DNA of 64,000 bases from Buchnera aphidicola (Hyperomyzus lactucae) (GTDB taxonomy: Bacteria; Pseudomonadota; Gammaproteobacteria; Enterobacterales; Enterobacteriaceae), in NCBI RefSeq assembly GCF_005081705.1, contig NZ_CP034876.1:164803-228802 (forward strand), in the 5' to 3' direction. A model generated the notes under the pieces. That model was not told the DNA's origin. It saw only the letters and a program-made list of their open reading frames with translations, and made no database searches. Shown in pieces: positions 1 through 11,931 of this stretch. The position numbers and the translations under genes were made by a program. How positions within the stretch are numbered: position 1 is the stretch's first letter; the number at the start of each line of letters is the position of its first letter.

Positions 1-1
1 A

Positions 2-313
2 GGATTTTGTTTTTTTATGCTTTTTTTAAGTTCGATCATGGGAGGTAGATCTTTTTCTAGGTACAAAAATACTCCTTTTGAATCTGGTATTATATCAACT
101 GAAAACGCTTGTCTTAATTTTTCTGTTAAATTTTATTTAATCGCTATGTTTTTTGTTATTTTCGATGTTGAAGCACTTTATTTGTATGCTTGGTCTATTA
201 GTATATGTGAATCAGGATGGATTGGATTTAGTGAGGCTTTTACTTTTATAATTTCTCTTTTATTGGGATTATTTTATTTAATTCGTATTCAAGCGCTAAA
301 TTGGGCATCTTAA
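2..313 (+). CDS. nuoA: NADH-quinone oxidoreductase subunit A (5' partial)
   Basis: Membrane-arm subunit of respiratory complex I, sitting next to NuoH/J/K near the quinone cavity. The frame is open back to the first complete codon at base 2, so the start lies outside the window; the ATG at 17 is internal. The family signature [17 protein letters not shown] is visible near the left end, followed by two hydrophobic segments with the acidic [11 protein letters not shown] motif between them. About 103 of roughly 147 residues are present and the C-terminus is complete. It is the first gene of the nuo operon and is followed by nuoB after a spacer of about 78 nt. Identification is firm; only the N-terminus is unknown. 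Confidence 0.95.
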   Translation, partial: GFCFFMLFLSSIMGGRSFSRYKNTPFESGIISTENACLNFSVKFYLIAMFFVIFDVEALYLYAWSISICESGWIGFSEAFTFIISLLLGLFYLIRIQALNWAS

Positions 314-391
314 TATTATTAAACTCTTAAAAAAAAGATGTTGTTAAATGTTTTTATATATCAAATTTAATTTACGTTAATGAGACATAAT

Positions 392-1057
392 ATGAATTAT
401 ACTTTAACTAAAATAGATACTAATCAAAATAATAAAAAATATCCAAAACAAACTATTCAATCTGTTTCAGATCCCATTGAAGAATATATAAGAAAAAATA
501 TCTTTATGGGAAAAATTACTCAAATATTACATAAACTAGTAAATTGGGGAAGAAAAAATTCTCTTTGGCCTTATAATTTTGGATTGTCTTGTTGTTATGT
601 AGAAATGGTTTCTGCCTTTACTTCCGTGCATGATGTCGCACGTTTTGGTTCAGAAGTATTACGTGCATCTCCTAGACAAGCTGATGTTATGGTGATTGCT
701 GGTACGCCATTTATAAAAATGGCTCCTGTTATTCAAAGATTATATGATCAAATGTTAGAACCAAAATGGGTTATTTCTATGGGTGCATGTGCTAATTCTG
801 GAGGTATGTATGATATTTATTCTGTTGTTCAAGGAGTAGATAAATTTTTGCCGGTAGACATTTATATTCCTGGTTGTCCACCTCGTCCTGAAGCCTATAT
901 GCAAGCTTTAATATTATTGCAAAAATTAATTCATGAGGAAAGAAGACCATTGTCTTGGGTTGTTGGGGAACAAGGTATATATCAAAAAAAAATGTTATCT
1001 GAAAAAATTGAAAAAAGAGAGAAAAGAATAAAAATTATAAATCTTCCCAATGCATAA
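392..1057 (+). CDS. nuoB: NADH-quinone oxidoreductase subunit B
   Basis: Peripheral-arm subunit carrying the terminal 4Fe-4S cluster N2, which reduces quinone in complex I. The motif GLSCCYVEM supplies the paired cysteines, and the other ligands are in [10 protein letters not shown] and the IPGCPPRPE stretch. I chose the ATG at 392 (MNYTLTKID), because it aligns with the E. coli start MDYTLTRID and has a GAG element a few bases upstream. An in-frame ATG at 380 would add only four residues. At 221 codons it matches the usual length of about 220. The tail is Lys-rich, as is common in this genome. It lies inside the nuo operon, with about 100 nt before nuoCD. Confidence 0.96.
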   Translation: MNYTLTKIDTNQNNKKYPKQTIQSVSDPIEEYIRKNIFMGKITQILHKLVNWGRKNSLWPYNFGLSCCYVEMVSAFTSVHDVARFGSEVLRASPRQADVMVIAGTPFIKMAPVIQRLYDQMLEPKWVISMGACANSGGMYDIYSVVQGVDKFLPVDIYIPGCPPRPEAYMQALILLQKLIHEERRPLSWVVGEQGIYQKKMLSEKIEKREKRIKIINLPNA

Positions 1058-1157
1058 AGAATTTTATTACAAAAATATAAATTTCTTTAAAATTACTAAT
1101 ATTTTTTTAAATGATAGTATTATTATATTTTTTTAAACCAAGTATAATGAGAAATTT

Positions 1158-2960
1158 ATGATAAATTCAACTCAACAAGAAAATAAATTTTTATTGAAGG
1201 ATAATTCTGAAAAAAAATCAACAGATTCAATAATTACAACTTTATTTAATGTTTTTGGTAAAGAATTTTTTTTTCATCAAATTACTTTAACTGGTTTTCC
1301 TATTATATGGATTAATAGAGTTTTATTAATAAAAGTAGGAAAATTTTTATGTAATTTATCTCAACCTTATATCATGCTTTATGATTTACATGGTATAGAT
1401 GAACGTCTCAGATTGCATCGTGAAAATTTACCTAAAGCAGATTTTTCAGTTTTTTATCATTTAATATCTATTGAACGAAATTCTGATATTATGCTTAAAG
1501 TACCACTATTAGAAAATGATTTAATTTTACCAACATTTACTAATTTGTTTCCTAATGCTAATTGGTATGAACGTGAAACTTGGGATATGTTTGGTATTTT
1601 TTTTGATAAACATCCTAATTTAACTCGTATTCTTATGCCTAGTACATGGGAAGGACATCCATTAAGAAAAAATTATTCTGCAAGAGCCACTGAGTACAAA
1701 CCTTTTTTTTTAAATGAACAAAAAGAAGATTTTGAAATGGAAGGGTTAAAATTTAAACCTGAATTATGGGGTATGAAGCGTCAAAATGATAATGTAGAAT
1801 TTATGTTTTTAAATTTAGGACCAAATCATCCTTCAGCTCATGGTGCTTTTAGAATCGTTTTACAATTAGATGGTGAAAATATTGTAGATTGTGTACCAGA
1901 TATTGGATATCATCATCGTGGGGCTGAAAAAATGGCAGAACGTCAGTCATGGCATAGTTATATTCCATATACTGACCGGATTGAATATCTTGGTGGTTGT
2001 GTTAATGAAATGCCTTATATTTTGGCAGTTGAAAAATTAGCTAAAATTTCAATTCCAGAAAAAGCAGAAGTAATTAGAGTAATGATGTCAGAATTATTTA
2101 GAATAAACAGTCACTTGTTATATATTTCTACTTTTATTCAAGATGTAGGTTGTATGAGTCCCGTGTTTTTTGCTTTTACTGATCGTCAAAAAATATATGA
2201 TTTAATTGAAGCAATTACTGGTGCACGCATGCATCCCGCTTGGTTTCGCATTGGAGGAGTAGCTAATGATCTTCCGAAAGGATGGAATATTTTATTAAAA
2301 GAATTTCTTGATTGGATGCCAAAAAGACTAAAATATTATGTAACAAGCGCTTTAAAGAATAGTATTTTAATTAAGCGTTCTAAAGGAGTTGCTCAATATA
2401 ATAAACAAGAAGCGTTAAAATGGGGTATTACAGGAGCAGGTTTACGTGCTACGGGATTAAATTTTGATGTAAGAAAATGGAGGCCTTATTCTGGATATGA
2501 AAACTATACTTTTGAAGTTCCTATAGGAACAGGAAAAAGTGATTGCTATTCAAGAGTAATGATAAAAGTCGAAGAAATTTATCAAAGTCTTATTATTTTA
2601 AAACAGTGTTTAAATAATATGCCAGAAGGTTCTTTTAAATCCGAGCATCCATTAGCCACCCCTCCTTCTAAAGAATGTGTTTTGCAAAATATTGAAACTA
2701 TGATTACTCATTTTTTACAAGTATCTTGGGGTCCAGTAATTCCAGAAAATGAAAGTTTTCAAATGATTGAAGCAACAAAAGGAATTAATAGTTATTACTT
2801 AATTAGTGACGGTGGTACGATGAGTTATCGTACAAGAATACGTACACCCAGTTTTCCACATTTACAACAAATACCTTCAGTAATTCGTGGAAGTTTAATA
2901 TCAGATTTAATTGTATACTTGGGTAGTATAGATTTTGTTATGTCTGACGTGGATAGATAA
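1158..2960 (+). CDS. nuoC: NADH-quinone oxidoreductase subunit C/D (fused)
   Basis: Fused NuoC-NuoD polypeptide (600 aa), the arrangement found in enterobacteria. The N-terminal part up to about residue 190 is the 30-kDa NuoC module, ending in the [12 protein letters not shown] and HPLRKNY segments. The 49-kDa NuoD module follows with [15 protein letters not shown] and [12 protein letters not shown], which line the quinone-binding cavity, and ends in the conserved DFVMSDVDR. Length and motif order are normal. The gene is followed within 2 nt by the nuoE start, so the two are probably translationally coupled. Often named nuoCD. Confidence 0.96.
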   Translation: MINSTQQENKFLLKDNSEKKSTDSIITTLFNVFGKEFFFHQITLTGFPIIWINRVLLIKVGKFLCNLSQPYIMLYDLHGIDERLRLHRENLPKADFSVFYHLISIERNSDIMLKVPLLENDLILPTFTNLFPNANWYERETWDMFGIFFDKHPNLTRILMPSTWEGHPLRKNYSARATEYKPFFLNEQKEDFEMEGLKFKPELWGMKRQNDNVEFMFLNLGPNHPSAHGAFRIVLQLDGENIVDCVPDIGYHHRGAEKMAERQSWHSYIPYTDRIEYLGGCVNEMPYILAVEKLAKISIPEKAEVIRVMMSELFRINSHLLYISTFIQDVGCMSPVFFAFTDRQKIYDLIEAITGARMHPAWFRIGGVANDLPKGWNILLKEFLDWMPKRLKYYVTSALKNSILIKRSKGVAQYNKQEALKWGITGAGLRATGLNFDVRKWRPYSGYENYTFEVPIGTGKSDCYSRVMIKVEEIYQSLIILKQCLNNMPEGSFKSEHPLATPPSKECVLQNIETMITHFLQVSWGPVIPENESFQMIEATKGINSYYLISDGGTMSYRTRIRTPSFPHLQQIPSVIRGSLISDLIVYLGSIDFVMSDVDR

Positions 2961-2962
2961 TT

Positions 2963-3471
2963 ATGCATAAAAAAAAAGTAAATTTCGAGAAATTTCTATA
3001 AAATTTCAATTAACTAATGAAGAAATAAATGAAATAGAAAAACACAAAAAAGACTATGAAAATTTTCGAGCTATTTCTATAGAAGCATTGAAAATTGTTC
3101 AAAAGAAACGGGGATGGATTTCTGATCAAGCGATTTATGCTATTGCCGAAATACTAAAAATTAATCCAAGTGAAGTTGAAGGAGTTGCTACTTTTTATAG
3201 TCAAATTTTTCGTCAACCTGTTGGTCGTAATATTATTCGTTATTGTGATAGTGTCGTGTGTTTTTTGACTGGTTATAAAGCAATAAAAATTGCTTTAGAA
3301 GATTTTTTAAAAATAAAAATAGGAGAAACCACTCAAGATAATCGATTTACTTTATTACCGGTGTGCTGTTTAGGAAATTGCGATAAAGCTCCAACAATTA
3401 TGATTAATGAAGATACATATTCTTTTTTAACTCCAGAATCTATACCCTGTTTACTGGAATCATATAAATGA
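2963..3471 (+). CDS. nuoE: NADH-quinone oxidoreductase subunit E, frameshifted at an A9 tract
   Basis: 24-kDa-type subunit with a 2Fe-2S cluster near the NADH site. The main frame is open from 2971 and encodes the family sequence from [15 protein letters not shown] onward, with cluster ligands in CDSVVC and CCLGNC, ending at 3471. That frame has no start codon upstream: a TAA sits at 2968-2970. An ATG at 2963, 2 nt after nuoCD, begins MHKKK in another frame and hits a stop after 12 codons. Adding one A to the nine-A run 2969-2977 joins the two and gives 169 residues, close to the usual 166. Transcript slippage or a -1 ribosomal shift on the A tract could rescue it. The alternative is an internal start at 3088, losing about 40 conserved residues. 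It overlaps nuoF by 4 nt. Confidence 0.85.
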
Positions 3472-4793
3472 ACAAATTTTTGCGTATTGCAGAAACACAT
3501 CCACTTACTTGGCGCTTAAGAGATGACGAACAAACTATTTGGATTAAGGAATATTGTAATAAAGATGGTTATAAAGCTTTAAAAAAAGCATTAAAAGAAA
3601 TGCTTCCAGAAGATATCATTAACACAATAAAAGAATCGGGTTTAAAAGGAAGAGGGGGGGCAGGATTTCCTACTGGTTTAAAATGGAGTTTAATGTCTCA
3701 AAATAAACTTTCTATAAATCGTCGTTATTTAGTATGTAATGCTGACGAAATGGAACCAGGCACATATAAAGATAGATTATTAATTGAAAAGATTCCTCAT
3801 CAATTAATTGAAGGGATGGTGCTGGCAGCATATGCATTAAATGTTTCTCGTGGATATATTTTTTTAAGAGGTGAGTATATTCAAGCAGAAAATATTTTAA
3901 AAAAATCTATACAAGAAGCAATTAATTTTGGTTACGTTGGATCAAATATTTTAGGAAGTAATTTTAATTTTACAATAATTTTACATACTGGAGCTGGTCG
4001 TTATATTTGTGGGGAAGAAACAGCATTAATTAACTCATTAGAAGGTCGCAGACCTAATCCTAGATCTAAGCCACCATTTCCAGCAGTATTTGGTTTGTGG
4101 GGAAAACCGACCTGTGTAAACAATGTTGAAACATTATCTAATATACCTTATATCTTATTACACGGTATCAATTGGTATAAAAATTTATCTAAAAGCGTTG
4201 ATGCTGGTACTAAATTGATGGGGTTTTCGGGAAAAGTAAAAAACCCTGGTGTTTGGGAATTACCCTTTGGTACAACTGCTCGTGAAATATTAGAAGATTA
4301 TGCTTGTGGAATGAAATCTGGATTTTTTTTAAAAGCCTGGCAACCAGGTGGTGCAGGAACGGATTTCCTTACTCCAGCAGATTTAGATATTCCTATGGAT
4401 TTTAATAATATTAGCAAAGCAGGAAGTCGTTTAGGAACTGCTCTTGCCATGGCTGTTGATAATAAAACTAATATAGTATCTCTTGTGCATAATATAGAAA
4501 AATTTTTTGCTCGAGAGTCATGTGGTTTATGTACTCCATGTAGAGATGGATTACCATGGATCGTAAAAATATTGAAAAGTTTAGAAAAAAGACAAGGACA
4601 TAAAGATGATGTATACACGTTGGAGCGATTATGTATCCATTTAAGTCCAGGGAAAACTTTTTGTGCTCATGCACCTGGAGCAATAGAACCCTTACAAAGT
4701 GCGATAAAATATTTTCGTTCTGAATTTGAAGCTGGAATTAGCAAAAAAAACATAGATATAAATAAGAAAATTATTGGGATTCAATCGAATTAG
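3468..4793 (+). CDS. nuoF: NADH-quinone oxidoreductase subunit F (NADH/FMN binding)
   Basis: 51-kDa subunit of complex I that binds NADH, FMN and cluster N3. [13 protein letters not shown] (about residues 60-72) is the dinucleotide/FMN glycine motif, [14 protein letters not shown] follows, and [12 protein letters not shown] near residue 350 carries three of the 4Fe-4S ligands, with the fourth in the [10 protein letters not shown] segment. At 441 aa it is close to the usual 445. The ATG overlaps the nuoE stop by 4 nt, so its translation probably depends on ribosomes finishing nuoE. That is a reason to think nuoE is still being read in its main frame. Confidence 0.96.
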   Translation: MNKFLRIAETHPLTWRLRDDEQTIWIKEYCNKDGYKALKKALKEMLPEDIINTIKESGLKGRGGAGFPTGLKWSLMSQNKLSINRRYLVCNADEMEPGTYKDRLLIEKIPHQLIEGMVLAAYALNVSRGYIFLRGEYIQAENILKKSIQEAINFGYVGSNILGSNFNFTIILHTGAGRYICGEETALINSLEGRRPNPRSKPPFPAVFGLWGKPTCVNNVETLSNIPYILLHGINWYKNLSKSVDAGTKLMGFSGKVKNPGVWELPFGTTAREILEDYACGMKSGFFLKAWQPGGAGTDFLTPADLDIPMDFNNISKAGSRLGTALAMAVDNKTNIVSLVHNIEKFFARESCGLCTPCRDGLPWIVKILKSLEKRQGHKDDVYTLERLCIHLSPGKTFCAHAPGAIEPLQSAIKYFRSEFEAGISKKNIDINKKIIGIQSN

Positions 4794-4876
4794 ATTTGAT
4801 TGCAGCATTGAAATATTTATTTTAAATAATTTTTATAAAAATTTATCTAAATAGAAGTTTTTGGAATTATTCTCTT

Positions 4877-7612
4877 ATGACTAAAATTTATATAGATAGT
4901 AAAACATACGATGTTAATCAATCAGATAATTTATTACAAGCTTGTTTATCAGTGGGTATTAATATTCCTTATTTTTGTTGGCATCCTTTATTAGGAAGCG
5001 TAGGTGCATGTCGTCAATGTGCTGTTATGCAATACAGTAATTTTGAAGATCGGAAAGGACGATTAATCATGTCTTGTATGACTCCTGTAACAGAAGGAGC
5101 GATAATATCTATAAAAAATACTGAATCAGAAATTTTTAGAAGTACTATTATAGAACTATTGTTAACAAATCATCCGCATGATTGTCCTGTATGTGAAGAA
5201 GGTGGGCACTGTCATTTACAAGATATGACTGTAATGACTAAACACAACATGCGCAATTACAGATTTAAAAAAAGAACACATAAAAATCAATATTTAGGAT
5301 CTTTTATTAAACATGAAATGAATCGCTGTATTACTTGCTATAGGTGTGTTAGGTATTATAATGATTATTCAGATGGGACTGATTTTGGCGTTTATGGTGC
5401 CAATAATAACATTTATTTTGGTCGTGTAGAGGATGGTGTTTTAGAAAGCGAACATTCTGGTAATTTAATAGAATTATGTCCTACTGGAGTATTTACTGAT
5501 AAAATTCATTCTCAAAGATATAGTCGTAAGTGGGATATGCAATATGCTCCAAGCATATGTCAAAATTGTAGTGTGGGTTGTAATATTAGTATTGGAGAAC
5601 GTTATGGTGAAATACGCCGAATAGAGAATAGATATCATGAAAATATTAATCATTATTTAATTTGTGATCTAGGACGTTTTGGATATTTACATAATAATTT
5701 AAAAAATCGTCCGCAACAACCTACTTATTTGAATATTAATAATAACATTACTATATTAAATTTTGATGAAGCCATAAAACTAGGAGTAGATTTTTTTCAA
5801 AGATACAAACGTATTATTGGAGTTGGTTCCACTAGATCAAGCATAGAAAATAATTTTTCATTACAGGAATTAGTAGGAAAAGAAAACTTTTCTAATGGAA
5901 TGTCTAATAAAGAACAGATATGTATCAGATTGATTTTAGACGTCTTGAAAAATAACTATATATATACTCCATCTTTAAAAGAAATTGAAAGTTATGATGT
6001 TATATTAGTAATAGGAGAAGATTTAACTAAAACATCTCCTCGAGTTGCTTTAGCAGTACGTCAAGCAATTAAAAAAAAGGCAGAAGATATAGCAAATTTA
6101 CGTGGAATACCAAGATGGAATTCTTCTTCTATAGTTCATATTTCAGAAAATATTAAAAATTTCCTTTATATCATACATACACACGAGAGTAAATTAGACG
6201 ACGTTTCTGAGTGGTGTTATTATGCTTCTATCGACGAACAAGTAAATTTCGCTCGTGCTATTGCATATGAATTAGATAATAGTTTACCAATAGTTTCAAA
6301 CTTAAATATTTTATTAAAAAAACAAGCTTTGTTAATCGCTCATCGATTAAAAAAATCCAAAAAAGCATTAATTATCTCAGGTTCTAATTCTTTTAGTGGT
6401 TCCATTATAAAATCTGCTATAAATATAGCTAAAGCTATTAAAATTAACAGCATTAATCATCATGTTGGTATTACTCTTCTAACATCTTCTTCTAATTCTT
6501 TAGGTGTTGGATTAATTGGAGGGATGTCTATAGAATCTGCATTAGAAGCATTTAAACAAGAACAAGCAAATGCCATAATTTTTATGGAATACGATTTATA
6601 TCGTTTTGCATCTCAATATGATTGTGATTTGTTTTTAAAAAACAAAGAAAAAATTATTACTGTAGACCATCAGTATACAAAAACCTATAAAAAATCTGGA
6701 TTAACTTTATCTTCTACTAATTTTGCTGAAAGTTCTGGAACTGTAATAAATTTTGAAGGTAGGGCACAACGTTTTTTCCAAGTTTATGATCCTACTTTTT
6801 ATTATAAGAATAATTGTCTTATCGAAAGCTGGAAATGGTTTCATTTTCTTAAATCTAAAATTTATAATACAGAAATTTCTTGGTTTAATTTAGATGACGT
6901 AATTAATGCATATACGAAAACATATCCTATTTTAGAAAATATTAAAATAGAAGAATTAAATGCTAATTTTCGCATTCATGGGCAAAAAATTGCTCGATCT
7001 CCTATTAGATCTAGTGGAAGAACATCTTTACGTGCTGATATTGACGTTCATGAACCTTGTCAACCTGAAGATAATAATACTATGTTTGCATTTTCTATGG
7101 AAGGATATAGTCAACCCAATAAGTCCGTATCTCATATTCCTTTTGCTTGGTTTCCTGGATGGAATTCACCTCAAGCATGGAATAAATTTCAGAAAGAAAT
7201 AGGTAGAAAGTTAATTTCAGGTGATTCGGGAACACATGTTTTTAAAACAAATAAAAATAAAATAGATATTTATTTTGATTTTGCTTCTAAAGATGATACA
7301 AAAGAAAAATATTGGTCTATTATTCCTTATTATGATCTTTTTGGTAATGAAGAATTAACTCAGTATTCATCTGTTATACAAGAAAATATTCCTGTAGAAT
7401 ATGCTTTAATTGGTTTATTAGACGGTAGTAAATTGGGATTGCGAAAAGACTCTATATTAGTATTTAATTGTTTAAATAAAGATTATCGTTTAGCAATACG
7501 ATTTTCTAAATATCTTAATCAAAAACAGATAGGTTTGCCTATAGGAAGAAAAGGTTTTCCTATTGATCTGATTGGTAAAAAAATTAAATATTTACAGGAA
7601 TTTACTAAATGA
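4877..7612 (+). CDS. nuoG: NADH-quinone oxidoreductase subunit G
   Basis: Largest peripheral subunit (911 aa, usual about 908), carrying several FeS clusters that link NuoF to NuoI/B. The N-terminal 2Fe-2S ferredoxin fold shows [19 protein letters not shown]. It is followed by [14 protein letters not shown] with its histidine ligand, [14 protein letters not shown], and [13 protein letters not shown] for the extra N7-type cluster. The rest is a molybdopterin-oxidoreductase-like domain without evident catalytic function. The last third is conserved, including FSMEG and the [16 protein letters not shown] segment. Its stop overlaps the nuoH start by 4 nt. Confidence 0.96.
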   Translation: MTKIYIDSKTYDVNQSDNLLQACLSVGINIPYFCWHPLLGSVGACRQCAVMQYSNFEDRKGRLIMSCMTPVTEGAIISIKNTESEIFRSTIIELLLTNHPHDCPVCEEGGHCHLQDMTVMTKHNMRNYRFKKRTHKNQYLGSFIKHEMNRCITCYRCVRYYNDYSDGTDFGVYGANNNIYFGRVEDGVLESEHSGNLIELCPTGVFTDKIHSQRYSRKWDMQYAPSICQNCSVGCNISIGERYGEIRRIENRYHENINHYLICDLGRFGYLHNNLKNRPQQPTYLNINNNITILNFDEAIKLGVDFFQRYKRIIGVGSTRSSIENNFSLQELVGKENFSNGMSNKEQICIRLILDVLKNNYIYTPSLKEIESYDVILVIGEDLTKTSPRVALAVRQAIKKKAEDIANLRGIPRWNSSSIVHISENIKNFLYIIHTHESKLDDVSEWCYYASIDEQVNFARAIAYELDNSLPIVSNLNILLKKQALLIAHRLKKSKKALIISGSNSFSGSIIKSAINIAKAIKINSINHHVGITLLTSSSNSLGVGLIGGMSIESALEAFKQEQANAIIFMEYDLYRFASQYDCDLFLKNKEKIITVDHQYTKTYKKSGLTLSSTNFAESSGTVINFEGRAQRFFQVYDPTFYYKNNCLIESWKWFHFLKSKIYNTEISWFNLDDVINAYTKTYPILENIKIEELNANFRIHGQKIARSPIRSSGRTSLRADIDVHEPCQPEDNNTMFAFSMEGYSQPNKSVSHIPFAWFPGWNSPQAWNKFQKEIGRKLISGDSGTHVFKTNKNKIDIYFDFASKDDTKEKYWSIIPYYDLFGNEELTQYSSVIQENIPVEYALIGLLDGSKLGLRKDSILVFNCLNKDYRLAIRFSKYLNQKQIGLPIGRKGFPIDLIGKKIKYLQEFTK

Positions 7613-8577
7613 TTTTATCAGAAATCAAGATAATTGAAATATTTTTTTCTTTTTTAAAAGTCGTTTTTCTTTTGTTATTTGTTATTTTTTCTGGTGCTTT
7701 TTTGAGTGTTCTTGAAAGAAGATTGTTAGCTTTGTTTCAGAATAGATATGGACCCAACCGAGTTGGTTGGATGGGTAGTTTGCAATTATTCTCTGATATG
7801 ATTAAAATTTTATTTAAAGAAGATTGGATTCCTCCATTTAGTAGAAAATTTATTTTTGTTTTATCACCAATAATAGCTTTTATTTCTTTATTATGTGTAA
7901 TTCCTATTATTCCATTTGGTCCTAATTTTGTTATTATTGATTTAAATATAGGCATATTATTTTTTTTAATGATGGCAAGTTTATCTGTTTATGCTGTATT
8001 ATTTGCGGGTTGGTCTAGTAACAATAAGTATGCGTTATTAGGAGCTATGCGTGCCTGTGTTCAAACTTTAAGCTACGAAGTATTTTTAGGATTGTCTCTC
8101 ATGGGCGTTGTCGCTCAAGCAGGATCTTTTAAAATATCAGATATTGTAATTGCTCAAAAAGATATTTGGAATATTTTCCCTCAGTTTTTTGGTTTTTTAA
8201 CTTTTTTTATAGCAGGTTTAGCTGTTTGCCATAGACATCCTTTTGATCAACCTGAATCTGAACAAGAATTAGCTGATGGTTATCATATTGAATATTCAGG
8301 GATGAAATTTGGTTTATTTTTTATTGGAGAATATATTTCTATTATTACAATTTCATCATTAATAGTAACATTTTTTTTTGGTGGTTGGCTCGGTCCTTGG
8401 TTGCCCGGTTTTATTTGGTTTTTTTTAAAAACATTTTTTTTTATTTTTATGTTTATTTTAATTCGAGCCTCTTTGCCAAGACCTAGATACGATCAAGTGT
8501 TATCATTTGGATGGAAATTTTGTTTACCATTAACATTATTTAATTTGTTTTTAACTGCTTTTTTTCTATTGTTATAA
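7609..8577 (+). CDS. nuoH: NADH-quinone oxidoreductase subunit H
   Basis: Membrane subunit (322 aa, usual about 325) forming much of the quinone chamber and the link between the peripheral and membrane arms. Eight or so hydrophobic segments are visible. Conserved elements are [18 protein letters not shown] near residue 37 and the acidic loop [19 protein letters not shown] at about 210-228, whose glutamates are implicated in coupling. The [11 protein letters not shown] motif is close to the C-terminus. The ATG overlaps the nuoG stop (ATGA), and nuoI begins 23 nt downstream. Confidence 0.96.
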   Translation: MILSEIKIIEIFFSFLKVVFLLLFVIFSGAFLSVLERRLLALFQNRYGPNRVGWMGSLQLFSDMIKILFKEDWIPPFSRKFIFVLSPIIAFISLLCVIPIIPFGPNFVIIDLNIGILFFLMMASLSVYAVLFAGWSSNNKYALLGAMRACVQTLSYEVFLGLSLMGVVAQAGSFKISDIVIAQKDIWNIFPQFFGFLTFFIAGLAVCHRHPFDQPESEQELADGYHIEYSGMKFGLFFIGEYISIITISSLIVTFFFGGWLGPWLPGFIWFFLKTFFFIFMFILIRASLPRPRYDQVLSFGWKFCLPLTLFNLFLTAFFLLL

Positions 8578-8600
8578 TTTTTCTAAGAGATTTTTTATTT

Positions 8601-9143
8601 ATGATTTTTAAAAATATTATTATTGGGTTTTTTACGCAAATAAGAAGCATTTTAATGATTGGTGCAAATATTTTTTCAAAAGTTGAAACTAAATCATACC
8701 CAGAAGAAAAAGTCAATCTTTCTCCTCGTTATCGAGGACGTATTATATTAACTCGTAATATAGATGGAAAAGAGCGCTGTGTGGCTTGTAATTTATGTGC
8801 AGCAGTTTGTCCTGTTGATTGTATTTCTTTGCAAAAATCTGAAAAAACTGATGGTCGTTGGTATCCAGAGTTTTTTAGAATTAATTTTTCTCGTTGTATA
8901 TTTTGCGGTTTTTGTGAAGAAGCATGTCCTACAGCGGCTATTCAATTAATGCCTGATTTTGAATTAGCTGATTTTAAAAGAAAAGATTTAGTATATGAAA
9001 AGAAAGATTTATTAATTTCCGGTCCAGGTAAATATCCAGATTATGATTTTTATAATTTTTCTGGGGTAGTTCTTCAAGGTAAAAAAACGGGTCACTTAGA
9101 TATAGAAGAAGAACCTGTTAATGTAAAAAATTTATTGCCATAA
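8601..9143 (+). CDS. nuoI: NADH-quinone oxidoreductase subunit I
   Basis: Peripheral 23-kDa-type subunit (180 aa, the usual length) with two 4Fe-4S clusters passing electrons towards NuoB. The two ferredoxin repeats are clear: [15 protein letters not shown] (about residues 60-74) and [15 protein letters not shown] (about 99-113). The N-terminal amphipathic region and the conserved [12 protein letters not shown] stretch are present. It lies between nuoH and nuoJ in the operon, 10 nt before the nuoJ start. Confidence 0.96.
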   Translation: MIFKNIIIGFFTQIRSILMIGANIFSKVETKSYPEEKVNLSPRYRGRIILTRNIDGKERCVACNLCAAVCPVDCISLQKSEKTDGRWYPEFFRINFSRCIFCGFCEEACPTAAIQLMPDFELADFKRKDLVYEKKDLLISGPGKYPDYDFYNFSGVVLQGKKTGHLDIEEEPVNVKNLLP

Positions 9144-9153
9144 GGGGGGTTTT

Positions 9154-9663
9154 GTGGAATTGGTTTTTTATATATGTTCATGTGTAGCAGTAATTTCTAC
9201 TTTATGTGTAGTTTTACAAAGAAATGCAGTATACGCGTTATTATATTTAATTATTTCTCTTTTATCAATAGCAGGTGTTTTTTTTTCTCTTGGTGCTTTT
9301 TTTGCTGGTTCTTTAGAAGTTATTATTTACGCTGGAGCCATTATAGTATTGTTTGTTTTTGTTATTATGATGCTTAATCTTAGTGATAAATATTATATAC
9401 AAGAAAATAATTATTTAAAATCCATTTTTTGGATCGGTCCTATCATTTTATCATTAATATTATTCTTATCAATGACTTATGCAATATTTTTTTTAAAAGA
9501 AAAACAAATAGAAGGATTGTTAATAGATACAAAAATGATAGGAATTAATCTGTTTGGTCCTTATGTACTATTAGTTGAATTATCTTCAATGCTTTTATTA
9601 TCTGCTTTAGTGGTTGTTTTTCATATTGGTACGGAAAAAAATATTACACATAAAAATAAATAA
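9154..9663 (+). CDS. nuoJ: NADH-quinone oxidoreductase subunit J
   Basis: Membrane subunit of complex I (169 aa, against about 184 in E. coli) with five hydrophobic segments. The third, around YAGAIIVLFVFVIMMLNL, contains the unusual pi-bulge helix motif of the family. The start is GTG at 9154. It has a six-G run (9144-9149) as a Shine-Dalgarno site 4 nt upstream, an unusually strong G tract for so AT-rich a genome. That run overlaps the last bases of the spacer after nuoI. The C-terminal tail after the last helix is short and basic. Confidence 0.94.
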   Translation: MELVFYICSCVAVISTLCVVLQRNAVYALLYLIISLLSIAGVFFSLGAFFAGSLEVIIYAGAIIVLFVFVIMMLNLSDKYYIQENNYLKSIFWIGPIILSLILFLSMTYAIFFLKEKQIEGLLIDTKMIGINLFGPYVLLVELSSMLLLSALVVVFHIGTEKNITHKNK

Positions 9664-9695
9664 TTATAAATAAAATTTATTAAGGATCATAATAC

Positions 9696-9998
9696 ATGGT
9701 TTCTTTATTTCACGGATTATTTCTATCGCTGATATTATTTATTTTAGGTTTAACATCTTTAATTATTAGACGTAACATATTATTTATATTAATTAGTTTA
9801 GAAATAATGATGAATGCTGCTGCATTGGCATTAATAGTAGTAGGTAGTTACTGGCATCAAGTCGATGGTCAAATCATGTATATATTTTCCATTACTTTAG
9901 CTGCATCAGAAGCGAGTATAGCCTTAGCATTATTACTTCAAATTTATAGACGCTATAAAACGTTAAATATTGATATATTAAGTGAGATGCATGGATGA
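9696..9998 (+). CDS. nuoK: NADH-quinone oxidoreductase subunit K
   Basis: Small three-helix membrane subunit (100 aa, exactly the usual length) homologous to MrpC. The two buried glutamates of the family can be seen in [11 protein letters not shown] (helix 2) and [13 protein letters not shown] (helix 3). They take part in the proton path. An AAGGAT ribosome-binding site precedes the ATG by about 8 nt. The stop overlaps the nuoL start by 4 nt. Confidence 0.96.
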   Translation: MVSLFHGLFLSLILFILGLTSLIIRRNILFILISLEIMMNAAALALIVVGSYWHQVDGQIMYIFSITLAASEASIALALLLQIYRRYKTLNIDILSEMHG

Positions 9999-11839
9999 AC
10001 ATTATTTTCTTGATCATTTTATCTCCACTAATTGGATTTTTGTTGTTATCTTTTACACAAGATTTTATTTCTAAAAAAAATATTTCAAAAATAGGTATTC
10101 TTTCAATATTTATATCATTTATTATAACTTCTTGGTATGGTCTAAGCTTTATAAAAAATACTAATCAAGTTTTTACTCAGAGACTATGGAACTGGTTATC
10201 TATTAATGAATTAAAAATTGATTTTACTGTTTTTTTAGATGGATTATCGTTAAGTATGTTATTTGTAGTAACAGGTATTGGATTACTAATACATGTTTTT
10301 TCTTCTTGGTATATGAAAGGTAAAGAAGGTTATTCACGTTTTTTTGGATATACTAATTTATTTATAGCAAGTATGTCTATTTTAGTATTAGCTGATAATT
10401 TTTTATTTATGTATTTAGGGTGGGAAGGAGTTAGTGTATGTTCTTATCTACTTATTAGTTTTTATTATACTGAAAATAAGAATTGTTATTCAGCTTTTAA
10501 AGCTTTTATTTTCACTAGAATTTCTGATGTTTTTTTGATAATCGGAATATTTTTAGTATACAAAGAATATGGCACTTTAAACTTTCAAGAAATTAAGTTT
10601 TTATCAACTTTTTTAAATGTAGAAAATTTTTACGATCTAAATTTTATTACTTTTTTTTTATTAGTAGGTGTTATTGGAAAGTCGGCGCAATTACCATTAC
10701 AAACTTGGTTATCTGATGCGATGGTAGGCCCAACTCCTGTTTCAGCTTTGATACATGCAGCGACCATGGTAACAGCTGGAGTTTATTTAGTATCAAGAAC
10801 ATATTTTTTATTTTTATTGACTCCGGATATATTATATTTTATAGGTTTTATTGGTACATTCACAATATTAATTTCTAGTTTTTCTGCTTTAGTTCAAACA
10901 GATATAAAACGTATTTTAGCTTATTCTACTATGAGTCAAATAGGATATATGTTTTTAGCTTTAGGTGTACAAGCATGGACTGCAGCAATTACGCATTTAA
11001 TTGTACATGCAATTTTTAAGGCATTATTATTTTTATCTGCAGGTTCATTAATTATATCATGTAAAAATGAAAAAAATATATTTAAAATGGGTGGTTTGCG
11101 TAAAAAATTACCTTTTTTATATATTAATTTTATAGTTGGAGGTGCATCATTAATCTCTTTTCCTGTAGTTACATCCGGATTTTATAGTAAAGGTAATATT
11201 TTATTTAGTGTTTTACAAAGTGGTTATATTAATTTATTTTTAATTGCATTATTTTGTTCTTTTTTAACAGCTCTATATACATTTAGAATGATTTTTGTTG
11301 TTTTTCATGGAAATAATGTGCATAAAGTAGTTTCTGCTAATCAATTAGCACATAATATTCCATTACTAGTTCTTTTGTTTTTTTCTACTGTATTCGGTTC
11401 ATATATATCTCCGCCATTATTAAATATATTTCCTCCATCTAATCTATTGAATAATGATAAGTTTATATTTGAAATAATATGCAGTATATTATCTATCTCT
11501 GGAATATGTTTTTCTTATTATTTTTGGATTAAAAATTCGTATTGGATTGATGAAATATTTAAATTTAAACTAATAAGAGATATACATTATTTTTTTTTAA
11601 CGGGATGGGGTTTTGATTGGTTTTACAATATATTTTTTATAAAATTTTATTTATTTTTATCTAAAATGATATCTCGTGATCCATTTAATAAAATTATTAA
11701 TTATTTCTTACACATTATTCAAATAATGAATATTTATTTATTAAAAACTAGCAATGGCTATATAAGATGGTATGTGACTTCAATGATATTAGGTATTAAT
11801 TCTATTTTTATTTTGATTTATTGGTTGAATGTAAAATAG
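9995..11839 (+). CDS. nuoL: NADH-quinone oxidoreductase subunit L
   Basis: Distal proton-pumping antiporter-like subunit (614 aa, usual about 613). [14 protein letters not shown] near residue 140 contains the essential helix-5 glutamate. The stretch [21 protein letters not shown] at about 243-263 is the discontinuous helix, and [17 protein letters not shown] follows. The C-terminal quarter is rich in aromatic and Ile/Lys residues and would form the long lateral helix and last transmembrane anchor. Start codon overlaps the nuoK stop, ATGA. Confidence 0.96.
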   Translation: MNIIFLIILSPLIGFLLLSFTQDFISKKNISKIGILSIFISFIITSWYGLSFIKNTNQVFTQRLWNWLSINELKIDFTVFLDGLSLSMLFVVTGIGLLIHVFSSWYMKGKEGYSRFFGYTNLFIASMSILVLADNFLFMYLGWEGVSVCSYLLISFYYTENKNCYSAFKAFIFTRISDVFLIIGIFLVYKEYGTLNFQEIKFLSTFLNVENFYDLNFITFFLLVGVIGKSAQLPLQTWLSDAMVGPTPVSALIHAATMVTAGVYLVSRTYFLFLLTPDILYFIGFIGTFTILISSFSALVQTDIKRILAYSTMSQIGYMFLALGVQAWTAAITHLIVHAIFKALLFLSAGSLIISCKNEKNIFKMGGLRKKLPFLYINFIVGGASLISFPVVTSGFYSKGNILFSVLQSGYINLFLIALFCSFLTALYTFRMIFVVFHGNNVHKVVSANQLAHNIPLLVLLFFSTVFGSYISPPLLNIFPPSNLLNNDKFIFEIICSILSISGICFSYYFWIKNSYWIDEIFKFKLIRDIHYFFLTGWGFDWFYNIFFIKFYLFLSKMISRDPFNKIINYFLHIIQIMNIYLLKTSNGYIRWYVTSMILGINSIFILIYWLNVK

Positions 11840-11931
11840 TTTTTATATAATTCAATTTATCTTTTTCTAAATTTAAAAACATCATTTCATTGATTAAAAT
11901 AGTTGTAGTAAATAATAGGAATATACATGCA

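Noticed and set aside
4298..4683. Open frames on the - strand inside nuoF
   Set aside because: Antisense shadows of a highly conserved gene, no ribosome-binding site or family resemblance.
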